Origin: Pseudonocardia hydrocarbonoxydans
Lineage (GTDB): Bacteria; Actinomycetota; Actinomycetes; Mycobacteriales; Pseudonocardiaceae
NCBI RefSeq assembly: GCF_006539565.1
Contig: NZ_BJNG01000037.1
Location: 1 to 64,000, forward strand
Length of the DNA: 64,000 nucleotides
Direction: 5' to 3'
The first letter of the stretch is position 1. Each line of letters starts with the position of its first letter. Position numbers and translations under genes: made by a program. Positions 23,705 to 32,616 of the stretch are shown here, piece after piece. The notes under the pieces are model-generated. The model did not search any database and was not told the origin of the DNA. It was given only the letters and a program-made list of their open reading frames with translations.

Positions 23705-24634
23705 ATGAAGGTCAGCAAGCGTGGTCTGGCGTCGCTCGCGGCGGCGTCGGCGGTGGTGGCGAGCGCGGTCGTCGTCGCTCCCGCGGCGACGGCTGCACCC
23801 CCGGCCGCTCCCGCGCAGCCCGCCGCCTCCGCCGACTGGGCCCCCGCCGACACCGCGGCGATCCGCCCGGGCGTGGTGACCGACAGCGCCGGCGGCGGTG
23901 CGTGCACCAGCAACTTCGTGTTCACCAGCGGCGACCGCACCTTCCTCGGCCAGGCCGCCCACTGCGCAGGCACCGGCGAGGCCACCGAGACCAACGGCTG
24001 CGACTCGGGCACCGGCCCGCTGGGCACCGTGGTCACGATCCGGGCCGCCGACGGCACCGACCGCGTCGGGACGCTGGCCTACAGCTCCTGGGTCGCGATG
24101 CAGGCCAACGGCGAGGCCGACCCCGACATCTGCCAGTTCAACGACTTCGCCCTCGTCGAGATCGCGCCGGAGGACGTCGCCGACGTCAACCCGAGCATCC
24201 CGTTCTTCGGCGGCCCGGTCGGCCTCGACACCGACGGCCTCCCCGCGGGCGAGCAGGTCTTCTCCTACGGCAACTCGCCGCTGCGCATGGGCGTCGCGGA
24301 GCTCAGCCCGAAGGTCGGCGTCAACGCGGGCGACACCGGCGGCGGCTTCAGCCACGACGTCTTCACCGTCACCCCGGGTGTCCCCGGCGACTCCGGCAGC
24401 GCCTTCCTCGACAGCGACGGCGACGCGTTCGGCCTGCTGTCCACGCTCAACCTGGCCCCCCTGCCGGTGAGCAACGGCGTCACCGACCTCGCCCGGGCCC
24501 TGGCCTACGCCAACGAGTTCGGCGATCTCGGTGAGATCGAGCTGGTGCTCGGCACGGAGGCGTTCACCGCGTTCCCCGCCGGCGTCCCGCTCACGGCGGT
24601 CGCCCCGCCCGCGGGCCCGCCCGTCACCGGCTGA
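23705..24634 (+). CDS. Secreted trypsin-like serine protease
   Basis: A 309-residue exported protein. A signal peptide (KRGLASLAAASAVVASAVVV, cleavage near ATA-APP) precedes a chymotrypsin-fold domain. The triad is visible as His in GQAAHCAG, Asp in QFNDFALVEI, and Ser in VPGDSGSAF. Four Cys (ACTSN, AHC, NGCDS, ICQF) could form two disulfides. The C-terminal 30 residues are Pro/Ala-rich. The gene sits on the opposite strand between hpt and ftsH, which are usually adjacent. Substrate unknown. Confidence 0.88.
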   Translation: MKVSKRGLASLAAASAVVASAVVVAPAATAAPPAAPAQPAASADWAPADTAAIRPGVVTDSAGGGACTSNFVFTSGDRTFLGQAAHCAGTGEATETNGCDSGTGPLGTVVTIRAADGTDRVGTLAYSSWVAMQANGEADPDICQFNDFALVEIAPEDVADVNPSIPFFGGPVGLDTDGLPAGEQVFSYGNSPLRMGVAELSPKVGVNAGDTGGGFSHDVFTVTPGVPGDSGSAFLDSDGDAFGLLSTLNLAPLPVSNGVTDLARALAYANEFGDLGEIELVLGTEAFTAFPAGVPLTAVAPPAGPPVTG

Positions 24635-24663
24635 CCCACCGGGCCCGCGCGGGTCCCCCTCCC

Positions 24664-24696
24664 GAGTCCCTGCCCCGCCCCGCGGGGTGGGGACTC
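24664..24696. terminator. Bidirectional hairpin between protease gene and hpt
   Basis: GAGTCCC (24664-24670) pairs with GGGACTC (24690-24696), with an inner GC-rich extension (GCCCCGC / GCGGGG). It lies between two convergent genes and reaches into the hpt stop codon. Confidence 0.6.
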
Positions 24697-25258
24697 AGGC
24701 GTAGACGGAGGGGTCGAGCGTGCCGATGTAGGGCAGGTCGCGGTAGCGCTCGGCGTAGTCCAGGCCGTAGCCGACGACGAACTCGTTGGGAATGTCGAAG
24801 CCGACGTAGCGCACCGGCACCTCGACCTTCACCGCGTCGGGCTTGCGCAGCAGCGTGCAGACCTCCAGCGACGCCGGCCCGCGCGACTCCAGGTTCTTCA
24901 GCAGCCACGAGAGCGTCAGGCCGGAGTCGATGATGTCCTCGACGATGAGGACGTGACGGCCCGCGATGTCGCGGTCGAGGTCCTTGAGGATCCGGACGAC
25001 GCCCGAGGACGACGTCGACGACCCGTACGAGCTGACCGCCATGAACTCCAGCTGCACCGGCAGCGGCAGCGCCCGCGCGAGATCCGTCATGAACATCACG
25101 GCGCCCTTGAGCACGCCGACGAGCAGGAGGTCGGAGTCGCGGCCCAGACCGGCGCAGCTCTGCGCGTAGTCCTTGCCGACCTGCGCGGCCAGCTCCGCGG
25201 TCTTCTCGCGGATGGCCTGCTCGGTGACCAGCGTGGATGCGATGTCACCGTCGTACAC
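24695..25258 (-). CDS. hpt: Hypoxanthine phosphoribosyltransferase
   Basis: A 187-residue purine-salvage enzyme that joins hypoxanthine or guanine to PRPP. The PRPP loop is [18 protein letters not shown], and the flexible-loop and base-binding segments ([30 protein letters not shown]) are complete. GTG 25258 follows AGGAGG by about 9 bases. It lies 25 bp downstream of tilS, the normal order in Gram-positive bacteria. Confidence 0.95.
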   Translation of the reverse strand: MYDGDIASTLVTEQAIREKTAELAAQVGKDYAQSCAGLGRDSDLLLVGVLKGAVMFMTDLARALPLPVQLEFMAVSSYGSSTSSSGVVRILKDLDRDIAGRHVLIVEDIIDSGLTLSWLLKNLESRGPASLEVCTLLRKPDAVKVEVPVRYVGFDIPNEFVVGYGLDYAERYRDLPYIGTLDPSVYA

Positions 25259-25282
25259 GGCGGGGAGCCTCCTGCGTCGGGG

Positions 25283-26260
25283 TCAGCCGGTCTGGGACCG
25301 TCGCGGCCAGTTCGCCGGCCGCACCACGAGCCTGCCACGCGCGCGGACCAGCTCCAACCCGCCCGGCAGCGCCGTACCCGTTCGATCGGGCCCGCGGACG
25401 GCGAGCGCGTCGGCCCCGTGCAGGTGTTCGGCGGTGAGACCGGTGACGCCCAGGCCGTGCAGCCACGCCCGCAGGACCCGCCTGCGCACCGCGACGGGCT
25501 GCCCCGCGAGCGCGTCGTGGGCGACGCCCCGGTCGTCGGCGGCACCGGCGAGCACGGCGTCCGCGACCGCCGTGAGGGCCTCGTCGTCCTCGCGCAGCTG
25601 CGCGGCCGTGCGGGCCAGCGCACCGGCCACGCCGCCGGCGAGGACGTCCTCCAGCAGCGGGAGCACCTCGTGGCGCAGGCGCACGCGGGTGAAGCGGGGA
25701 TCGGTGTTGTGCGGGTCGTCCCAGACCGGCAGGTCCAGCGCGGCGCAGGCGGCGCGGGTGGTCGCGCGGCGCACGTCGAGCAGCGGGCGCAGCCACGGGT
25801 CGTCCCAGGTGCGCATGCCCGACAGCGACCGCGCCCCGGACCCGCGCCCCAGCCCCAGCAGCACCGTCTCCGCCTGGTCGTCGAGGGTGTGGCCGAGCAG
25901 CACCGGCGACCGGGGGTGCGGGCGGGCCGCGCGCAGGGCGGCGTAGCGGGCCGTCCGGGCGGCCGCCTCGATGCCGCCGGGCCCGTCGACCTCGACGCGG
26001 TGCACCGTCGCGGCGACCCCCATCCGCCCCAGCAGGTCGACGGTCGCGGCGGCGTGGCGCGCCGACCCGTCCTGCAGGCCGTGGTCGACGACGGCCGCGT
26101 GCACGTCGGTGCGCAGGTGGGCGGCCGCGGCCACCAGCGCGAGCGAGTCGGCGCCCCCCGAGCAGGCGACGAGCAGCGGGACGTCGCCGAAGGGCGTCAG
26201 CGCGACCCGCACGGCCCGTCGCACCTGCGCGACGGCGGGATCGGGACCGGACACCGGCAC
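25283..26260 (-). CDS. tilS: tRNA(Ile)-lysidine synthetase
   Basis: TilS of 325 residues converts the wobble C of tRNA-Ile(CAU) to lysidine so that it reads AUA. The N-type ATP pyrophosphatase P-loop is ACSGGADSLAL near residue 33, followed by VVDHGLQDGS and LLGHTLDDQAETVLLGLGRGSG. The short C-terminal part is typical of actinobacterial TilS. GTG 26260 is the start; a tandem-repeat array lies immediately upstream. Confidence 0.94.
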   Translation of the reverse strand: MPVSGPDPAVAQVRRAVRVALTPFGDVPLLVACSGGADSLALVAAAAHLRTDVHAAVVDHGLQDGSARHAAATVDLLGRMGVAATVHRVEVDGPGGIEAAARTARYAALRAARPHPRSPVLLGHTLDDQAETVLLGLGRGSGARSLSGMRTWDDPWLRPLLDVRRATTRAACAALDLPVWDDPHNTDPRFTRVRLRHEVLPLLEDVLAGGVAGALARTAAQLREDDEALTAVADAVLAGAADDRGVAHDALAGQPVAVRRRVLRAWLHGLGVTGLTAEHLHGADALAVRGPDRTGTALPGGLELVRARGRLVVRPANWPRRSQTG

Positions 26261-26281
26261 ACGGTCCCACGGCCCCGCCCC

Positions 26282-26360
26282 GGGGACTCGCGGACGGGAT
26301 CCGGGGGACTCGCGGACGGGATCCGGGGGACTCGCGGACGGGATCCGGGGGACTCGCGGG
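26282..26360. repeat. 22-bp tandem repeat array, 3.6 units
   Basis: Three perfect units of GGGGACTCGCGGACGGGATC plus CG (26282-26303, 26304-26325, 26326-26347) and a partial fourth (26348-26360). The last base abuts the stop codon of the metalloprotease gene. The array fills most of the gap before tilS. Confidence 0.95.
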
Positions 26361-27431
26361 TCAGGGACCGACGCGGCGCAGCCAGGCGGCCGGGTCCTCC
26401 AGCTCGGAGCGCAGCGGGAGGGTGTCGGGGTTCGTCCAGACCGTGTTGAAGCCGTCCATGCCCGCCGCGAGCACCACGTGCCGGGTGAACGCCGCCCCCA
26501 CCGCGTACTGGCGGACCTTCGCCTCGACGCCGAGCAGCGCGCGCAGCACCCGGTCGATCAGCCCGCCCCCGCGGCGGCGGGCGGTGAAGCGGCGCCGGAT
26601 CGTGACGACGCTGGGCACGACCTCGGGCCCGGCCGCGTCCATGACGTGGTCGGCGTGGCCCTCCAGCAGCGTGGTCAGGGCGAGCAGGCGGTCGAGCACC
26701 AGGCGCTGCTCGGGCCCCTGCAGCAGCTCGACGAGCGCGAGCGCGTCGCCGCGGGAGTCGCGCAGGGCGCGCAGCGCCTCAGGCAGCCGCTCGGCCAGCC
26801 CCTCGGGCTGCGCGATCGACAGCAGCGAGCCCACCTCGGCGGCGAAGTGCTCGCGCAGCCACGGCACCGCGGTGAACTGCAGGCGGTGCGTGGCCTCGTG
26901 CAGGCAGACCCACATGCCGAAGTCGGTGGACGGCACGTCGAGCGCCTGCTGGGCGGCGTGCACGTTGGGCGCGACGAGCAGCAGCCTGCCCTGGCGGTCG
27001 GCGCCGCCGAAGGGGTCGTACTGGCCCAGCACCCGGCCGCCGAGGTAGGCGAGGACCCCGCCGATCTGCAGTCCGGCGGTGCGGGCGGTGACGGCCCGGG
27101 CCAGCCGCGGGGTGGCCGGCAGCCGGGCCCCGTCGGTGAGCGAGCGCATGCCGTCGACGGCCGCGGACGCCCACGCGGGCCGGTCGACGACGTCGGCGGG
27201 CAGCAGCGGCAGCCCCGCCCCGAGCCCGGTGACGTCGCGGACGTGCCCCTCGGCGACGGCGGCGTCGGACCGCAGCCGGGCCACCAGCTCGGCCGCCTCG
27301 GCGACGGTGGCGGGCGGCCCCGACGACGTCAGCCGGGCCGCGGTGCGGGCCGCCAGGCCCCAGTCGACGGGCAGGCCGTGCTCGACGGGGAGGTCCTCGA
27401 TGGTCTGCCGCACCCGGCCCACGCTACGCAC
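26361..27431 (-). CDS. DUF2342 zincin-like metalloprotease
   Basis: A 356-residue protein of the actinobacterial zinc-dependent metalloprotease family (DUF2342). HEATHRLQF supplies the HExxH site, and a downstream Glu in LLEGHADHVMDAAG fits the third ligand. It is probably cytoplasmic, since no signal peptide is seen. Function unknown. GTG 27431 begins 2 bp after the stop of the carboxypeptidase gene, so the two are co-transcribed and perhaps continue into tilS-hpt. Confidence 0.88.
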   Translation of the reverse strand: MRSVGRVRQTIEDLPVEHGLPVDWGLAARTAARLTSSGPPATVAEAAELVARLRSDAAVAEGHVRDVTGLGAGLPLLPADVVDRPAWASAAVDGMRSLTDGARLPATPRLARAVTARTAGLQIGGVLAYLGGRVLGQYDPFGGADRQGRLLLVAPNVHAAQQALDVPSTDFGMWVCLHEATHRLQFTAVPWLREHFAAEVGSLLSIAQPEGLAERLPEALRALRDSRGDALALVELLQGPEQRLVLDRLLALTTLLEGHADHVMDAAGPEVVPSVVTIRRRFTARRRGGGLIDRVLRALLGVEAKVRQYAVGAAFTRHVVLAAGMDGFNTVWTNPDTLPLRSELEDPAAWLRRVGP

Positions 27432-27433
27432 CG

Positions 27434-28852
27434 TCAGCGACAGCCGCAGCCGCCCAGCTCGGCGGCCATGGCGTCGAGCCGGGGCCGCACGGTGGCGGGC
27501 GAGGCCCCGTTCGACATGAACGCGAAGACGAGCAGCCGTCCGTCGGCATCGGTGACCAGACCGGCGAGGCTGCTGACGTTCGTCAGCGTGCCGGTCTTGG
27601 CCCGCACGGTCCCGCGCCCCGGCGCGGACGGGGCGTCGATCCCGAAGCGGTCGTCCAGGGTGCCGTCACCGCCCGCGACGGGCAGCCCGGTGATCAGCGG
27701 CCGGAGGAAGTCGGTGTCGCGCTCGCCCTCGGCCGGGGTGGCCGCGGCCGCGAGCAGGGTGCCCAGCAGCCTCGCGGGCACCTCGTCGTCGGTGGACAGC
27801 CCGCTGCCGTCGACCAGGACCGCGCCCGCCGGGTCGAAACCGGCCTGGGTGAGCGCCCCGATGGTCTGCTCGGCGGCACCGGCGAAGCTCGGCTGGCCGT
27901 TGCGCGCGATCGCGACCTCGCGGGCGAGCGCCTCGGCGAGCACGTTGTCCGAGGTGCGCATCGTGTGCTCGACGAGCTCGCTGAACGGTGCCGACGTCAC
28001 CGACGCCAGGCGCTCGCCCTCACCGGGCGCGGTGCCCGTCTCGACGTCGTCGGCCCCCAGCAGCTCGGCGAACACCTGACCGGCCTCGAGCGCGGGCTCG
28101 GACGTGCGCGGGGTGTCCTGCACCGTCGGGTCGAGCCGCCCGCCGTCGAGCATCAGCGGTTCGATCGGCGTGACGAAGCCCGCGGCGACGTCGGAGGGGT
28201 CCCAGCCGGGCGCCGAGGTGGGGCCGGAGTACCGGCTCGTGTCGACGACGACCGTGTCGATCGGGCCCGGGACCTTCTCCCGCACCTCCCGCACCAGCTC
28301 GTCGAGCCGGGCCGGGCCGGGGTAGACGCCGTCCTCGCCCTCGGGGAGTGCGGTGAGCGTCGGGTCGCCGCCGCCGACCAGCACGACCGTGCCCGGCTGC
28401 GTCCCGGCGACGACGCGGGTGACGAAGCCGTCGGTGGGGTTGAGCGTGAGCAGCGCCGCGGCGGCGGTGAGGACCTTCGCGGTCGACCCCGGGACGAGCG
28501 CGCGGTCGGCGTCGGAGGCCCAGAGGACCTGGCCGGTGGCGGGGTCGACCACGGTGCCGGCGAAGCGCCCGGGCATGTCCTCCACGGCCGGTCCGAGCAC
28601 CGCCTCCAGGCCCGCGGTGGTGGGCGTCGGGGCGGTGGCGGCCAGCGGGCCCAGCGCGGGGACCGGCGCGGGCGGCCCCTCCGCGGCGGGTGCACCCGTC
28701 AGGCCGAGATCGGCGACGAGGGTCGGGGCGGTCAGCGAGACCGCGCTGCCGACCCCGGCGGCCAGCACCAGCACGGTGAGGACCGTGACGAACCGCCGCA
28801 GACCCCGACCGGGCACGCGCAACGTGTCACCGATCCGCTCGCCGAACCCCAC
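27434..28852 (-). CDS. dacB: D-alanyl-D-alanine carboxypeptidase/endopeptidase (PBP4 type)
   Basis: Class C penicillin-binding protein of 472 residues that trims peptidoglycan stem peptides outside the membrane. An N-terminal membrane anchor (FVTVLTVLVLAAGVGSAVSL) is followed by SxxK (PGSTAKV), SxN (TSDNVLAEALAREV) and KTG (RAKTGTLTNVSSLAG). GTG 28852 is preceded by GAGGAGGA at a good distance, which decides the start over the open frame upstream. The C-terminal GCGCR is unusual. Confidence 0.94.
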   Translation of the reverse strand: MGFGERIGDTLRVPGRGLRRFVTVLTVLVLAAGVGSAVSLTAPTLVADLGLTGAPAAEGPPAPVPALGPLAATAPTPTTAGLEAVLGPAVEDMPGRFAGTVVDPATGQVLWASDADRALVPGSTAKVLTAAAALLTLNPTDGFVTRVVAGTQPGTVVLVGGGDPTLTALPEGEDGVYPGPARLDELVREVREKVPGPIDTVVVDTSRYSGPTSAPGWDPSDVAAGFVTPIEPLMLDGGRLDPTVQDTPRTSEPALEAGQVFAELLGADDVETGTAPGEGERLASVTSAPFSELVEHTMRTSDNVLAEALAREVAIARNGQPSFAGAAEQTIGALTQAGFDPAGAVLVDGSGLSTDDEVPARLLGTLLAAAATPAEGERDTDFLRPLITGLPVAGGDGTLDDRFGIDAPSAPGRGTVRAKTGTLTNVSSLAGLVTDADGRLLVFAFMSNGASPATVRPRLDAMAAELGGCGCR

Positions 28853-28988
28853 GCCGATCCTCCTCGCCGGCCTCACCCGGTAGGGGTGCGCAACGGCACT
28901 GTCGGCCGACGACGAGCACGGGGAGGCGGTCCCCCACACTAGAGGGGCACCAGCACCGCACGTCCCCGAACCTCAGGAGAGCACCCCA

Positions 28989-29513
28989 GTGGACTTCGAC
29001 GTCACCATCGAGATCCCCAAGGGCGGGCGCAACAAGTACGAGGTGGACCACAAGTCCGGCCGCATCCGCCTGGACCGCACGCTGTTCACGGCCACCCAGT
29101 ACCCCGCCGACTACGGGTTCATCGACGACAGTCTCGGGGAGGACGGCGACCCCCTCGACGCACTCGTCCTGGTCCGGGAGCCCACGTTCCCCGGCTGCAT
29201 CATCCAGTGCCGCGCCATCGGCATGTTCCGGATGAAGGACGAGATGGGCGGCGACGACAAGGTCCTCTGCGTCCCGTCGAACGACCCGCGCCAGGAGCAC
29301 CTGCGCGACATCCACCACCTCGCGGAGTTCGACCGCCAGGAGATCCAGCACTTCTTCGAGATCTACAAGGAGCTGGAGCCGGGCAAGAGCGTGGAGGGTG
29401 CCACCTGGGTGGGACGCGCCGACGCCGAGCGCGAGATCCAGGCGTCCTGGAAGCGGGCGCAGGTCGCCGAGGCCGAGGCCGCCGAGGCCGGGGGCGAGCC
29501 CACGGAGCACTGA
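28989..29513 (+). CDS. ppa: Inorganic pyrophosphatase
   Basis: Family I soluble pyrophosphatase of 174 residues. The Mg-binding signature is [11 protein letters not shown], with [13 protein letters not shown] and the conserved Lys/Arg region near [20 protein letters not shown] 28989 follows AGGAGAGC. It is divergent from dacB. The last 20 residues are a Glu/Ala-rich tail. Confidence 0.97.
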   Translation: MDFDVTIEIPKGGRNKYEVDHKSGRIRLDRTLFTATQYPADYGFIDDSLGEDGDPLDALVLVREPTFPGCIIQCRAIGMFRMKDEMGGDDKVLCVPSNDPRQEHLRDIHHLAEFDRQEIQHFFEIYKELEPGKSVEGATWVGRADAEREIQASWKRAQVAEAEAAEAGGEPTEH

Positions 29514-29528
29514 GCGTCCGGGCGGGTC

Positions 29529-31679
29529 TCACTCCGCCGCGTGCGCCCCGCGCCCGTGGTCCTCGTCGCCGGTGAGGCCGAGCAGCTCCCGCACCTGGTG
29601 CCGGCTCAGGCCCTGGGCGACGAGCTCCTCGGTGGCCCCGTCGAGCTCGGCGATGCGTTCCTCCAGCTCGGAGTGCGCCCTCCGGACCGCGTCGCGGGCC
29701 CGCTCGGCCTCCGTCACGACCGACAGCGCGCGCTCCGGGTCGGGCAGCAGCATGGCCAGCAGCCGGTCGCGGGCGTCGGCACCGGCCGGGGCCGCGGCCG
29801 GTTCCGCCCGTGTCCCGGCCAGCACCCCGACCCCGGACGAGCCGTTGAGCTGCAGGGCGGCCTCGCCGTTGCGCTCGGCGGGGACGCCGCCGTTCCCGCC
29901 GCCCGGAACGGACCCGGGGCCCGCACCGGCCGGTGGCGCCGTCGTGACGGTCGCCGGGGCCGACCCGTTCGACGTGCGGGGGGCCGGGAGCGCGTCGGGC
30001 CCACCCTCCACCGCGGCGGCCGCGGCGGCGGTGGTGTCCTCGGCGTTGCGGGCGTCGACGCCGGACTGGGTGCGCAGCGGCACCTCCTTCATCATGATCA
30101 CCGCGAACAGCCCGATGACGAGCACCGCGGCAGCACCGAGGAACACGATGCTCATCGAGCCGGCGAAGGCCTCCAGGATCGGGCGGGCCAGGGTCGGGTC
30201 GGCGGCGGCGAGGAACGACGAGTCGTCGAGCGACACCGCCCCGCCACCCTGCAGGCCGGCCAGGATCGGCGCGTTGGCGGGGTCGCCGAGCACGGCCGGG
30301 TCGGCCAGCGCGGCCTGGAACGCCGGGGTGCCCGCGGCGGCGCGGAAGTTGTCGGCCACCTGCCCGCCCAGGGAGCTGAACAGCACCGAGAGGAACACCG
30401 CGGTGCCCAGCGTGCCGCCCATCTGCCGGAAGAACGTGGCGGACGCCGTGGCGACGCCCATGTCGCGCGGGGCGGCCGCGTTCTGCACGGCCAGCGTCAG
30501 CGGCTGCATGTTCCCGCCGAGCCCCCAGCCGATCACGACCATGATCAGGGCGACCTGCCAGTACGGGGTGTCGACGCCGATGAACGACAGCGCGCCGATC
30601 CCGAGGATCATCAGGGAGAGCCCGACGATCGGCCAGATCTTGTAGCGCCCGGTGCGGGAGATCATCTGCCCGGAGAACACCGACATGCTCATGATGCCCA
30701 GCACCAGCGGCAGGGTCTGCAGGCCGGCCTCGGTGGGCGTGGAGCCCTTGACGATCTGCAGGTAGAGCGGCAGCAGCGCGAGCGCGCCGAACATGCCCAT
30801 GCCCGCGACGAACCCGGCGATCGAGCCCCAGCTGAACACGCCGCTGCGGAACATCCGCAGGGGCAGCAGGGCGTCGTCGCCGATGCGGCGCTCCAGCAGC
30901 AGGAACACACCGATGCCGAGCACGCCGATGCCGTAGCAGGCCAGGGCGCGCGGGGAGTCCCAGCCCCAGATGCGCCCCTGCTCGGCGACGATCAGCAGCG
31001 GCACCAGCCCGACCACCAGCGCCAGCGCGCCGGGCCAGTCGATGCGGTGCTCGCGCTTGGTGTGCGGGACGTTGAGCACCCGGGTGACGACGACGAGCGC
31101 GAGGATCCCCAGCGGCACGTTGATCAGGAAGACCCAGCGCCAGCCGGTGATGCCGAGGATGTCGGCCTGGCCGGCGAAGAACCCGCCCGCCACCGGTCCG
31201 AGCACGCTCGAGGTGCCGAACACGGCGACGAAGTAGCCCTGGTACCTGGCGCGTTCGCGGGGCGCGACGATGTCACCGATGATCGTGAGGGCGAGCGAGA
31301 ACAGGCCGCCCGCGCCGAGTCCCTGGACGGCCCGGAACGCGGCGAGCTGGTACATCGACGCGGCGAAGGTGCAGGCGATCGAGCCGAGCACGAAGATGCC
31401 GATGGCGGTGAGGAACAGCGGCTTGCGGCCGTAGATGTCGGAGAGCTTGCCGTAGAGCGGCGTGGTGATGGTGGCCGTGATCAGGTAGGCGGTGGTGGCC
31501 CAGGCCTGCAGGCTCAGCCCGTCGAGGTCGTCGGCGATGGTGCGGATCGAGGTGGCCACGATCGTCTGGTCGAGCGCGGCCAGGAACATGCCGATCATCA
31601 GCCCGGCGAAGATGGTGAGGATCTGCCGGTGGGTCAGCAGTCCGGCGGGGGGTGCGGCCTCCGCGGAGGGGGCGGACAT
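29529..31679 (-). CDS. DHA2-family (EmrB/QacA) drug exporter
   Basis: A 716-residue MFS transporter with 14 predicted membrane helices. Motif A is GKLSDIYGRKPLFL and motif C-like sequence is present (LGPVAGGFFAG). The first helix has the typical LDQTIVATSIRTIADDL. After the helices comes a long cytoplasmic tail (about residues 540 to 716), Gly/Pro-rich and then helical and acidic, ending in an EELVAQGLSRHQVRELLGL segment. It follows the MarR gene by 11 bp and is presumably controlled by it. Substrate unknown. Confidence 0.9.
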   Translation of the reverse strand: MSAPSAEAAPPAGLLTHRQILTIFAGLMIGMFLAALDQTIVATSIRTIADDLDGLSLQAWATTAYLITATITTPLYGKLSDIYGRKPLFLTAIGIFVLGSIACTFAASMYQLAAFRAVQGLGAGGLFSLALTIIGDIVAPRERARYQGYFVAVFGTSSVLGPVAGGFFAGQADILGITGWRWVFLINVPLGILALVVVTRVLNVPHTKREHRIDWPGALALVVGLVPLLIVAEQGRIWGWDSPRALACYGIGVLGIGVFLLLERRIGDDALLPLRMFRSGVFSWGSIAGFVAGMGMFGALALLPLYLQIVKGSTPTEAGLQTLPLVLGIMSMSVFSGQMISRTGRYKIWPIVGLSLMILGIGALSFIGVDTPYWQVALIMVVIGWGLGGNMQPLTLAVQNAAAPRDMGVATASATFFRQMGGTLGTAVFLSVLFSSLGGQVADNFRAAAGTPAFQAALADPAVLGDPANAPILAGLQGGGAVSLDDSSFLAAADPTLARPILEAFAGSMSIVFLGAAAVLVIGLFAVIMMKEVPLRTQSGVDARNAEDTTAAAAAAVEGGPDALPAPRTSNGSAPATVTTAPPAGAGPGSVPGGGNGGVPAERNGEAALQLNGSSGVGVLAGTRAEPAAAPAGADARDRLLAMLLPDPERALSVVTEAERARDAVRRAHSELEERIAELDGATEELVAQGLSRHQVRELLGLTGDEDHGRGAHAAE

Positions 31680-31690
31680 GGGTGTTCTCC

Positions 31691-32164
31691 TCAGGACCGG
31701 GTCGCCGCGGCGGCGACCTCGGTGTCGAAGGCGGCGGTGAAGCGGGCGAGCAGGTCGGCGAACAGGTGCCGGTCGGCGGGGTCCCAGTCGGCGACGAGTG
31801 CGGCGATGCGCTCGTTGCGGGAGCGGCGGTTCTGCTCGAACACGCGGCGGCCCTCGGCCGTGGCGGCGAGCAGCGTGGCCCGGCCGTCCTCGGGGTCGGC
31901 GGTGCGCTCGACGAGCCCGAGCCGCACCAGCTGCGCGACCTGGCGGCTGATCGTCGAGGGGTCGGAGTGCACGGACTCGGCGAGCGTGCCCGCGCGCTGC
32001 GGCCCGTCCTTCACGAGATGGACGAGCAGGATGTAGGTGGCGCGCTCGACGGCGTCGGGATGGTCGGCCTGGTACTGGGCGTGCTTGCGCTCCAGCAGCC
32101 GGACGAGCCGCATGAGCTGGGTGCCGACCATGTCGGCGGTGGCCAGCTCGTCATCGGAGGGCAC
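31691..32164 (-). CDS. MarR family transcriptional regulator
   Basis: A 157-residue winged-helix repressor. The recognition part is AGTLAESVHSDPSTISRQVAQLVRLGLVERTADPEDGRATLL. GTG 32164 (VPSDDELATADMVGTQL) is favoured; an ATG at 32218 would add a Cys-containing N-terminus lying over the operator. It heads a unit with the DHA2 exporter, a common autoregulated efflux arrangement. Confidence 0.87.
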   Translation of the reverse strand: MPSDDELATADMVGTQLMRLVRLLERKHAQYQADHPDAVERATYILLVHLVKDGPQRAGTLAESVHSDPSTISRQVAQLVRLGLVERTADPEDGRATLLAATAEGRRVFEQNRRSRNERIAALVADWDPADRHLFADLLARFTAAFDTEVAAAATRS

Positions 32165-32193
32165 GGTCTTTACCTCGGGTTTGCATGTGGCAC

Positions 32194-32205
32194 ACAACAA
32201 GTTGT
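32194..32205. promoter_or_regulatory. Putative MarR operator
   Basis: ACAAC-AA-GTTGT, a perfect 5-bp inverted repeat, lies 30 bp upstream of the marR GTG. A wider TTGCA/TGCAA pair (32181-32185 and 32210-32214) surrounds it. This is consistent with autorepression. Confidence 0.55.
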
Positions 32206-32259
32206 CGGGTGCAAGCATGTACCCGGTACGGGGTGGCCGGCAAGCCGGCCGGGTGTGAC

Positions 32260-32511
32260 CTACGCGGAGGTGAGCCGGGCGCGGCCGGCGGGGGTCAGCG
32301 CCGCGGGGGCCAGCGGCACGCGCGGGTCGGGGATCTCGACGAGCCCGCACTCGACCAGCCGCCGGGCCACCGACCAGTCGGCGCAGGCCAGTCCGTCGAC
32401 CAGCAGCACCGGCTCACAGCCGCCGCGGAACTGGCAGCGACCGGCCGCCACCGCCCGCAGCAGCGCCCGTTCTCGTCCGCTCACCGTGACCGCGACCGGC
32501 ATGTCCGTCAT
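32260..32511 (-). CDS. Small hypothetical protein (winged-helix-like)
   Basis: An 83-residue protein from ATG 32511 (MTDMPVAVTVSGRERALLRAV). It has two Cys (GRCQFRGGCEP), a third in GLACADWS, and an alpha/beta ending (LVECGLVEIPD, then LTPAGRARLTSA) that resembles a small winged helix. No family recognised. It lies upstream of marR on the same strand; codon use looks genuine. Confidence 0.6.
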   Translation of the reverse strand: MTDMPVAVTVSGRERALLRAVAAGRCQFRGGCEPVLLVDGLACADWSVARRLVECGLVEIPDPRVPLAPAALTPAGRARLTSA

Positions 32512-32616
32512 CTCCCCGACTCCCCGTGGGCCGATTCCCCGTGGCTGCATCCGCTACCGGAGTAATCGCCCTGGGCCGTCCGGGTGTTTCAGGTCACGAC
32601 ACCCTCCGTTCACCCG

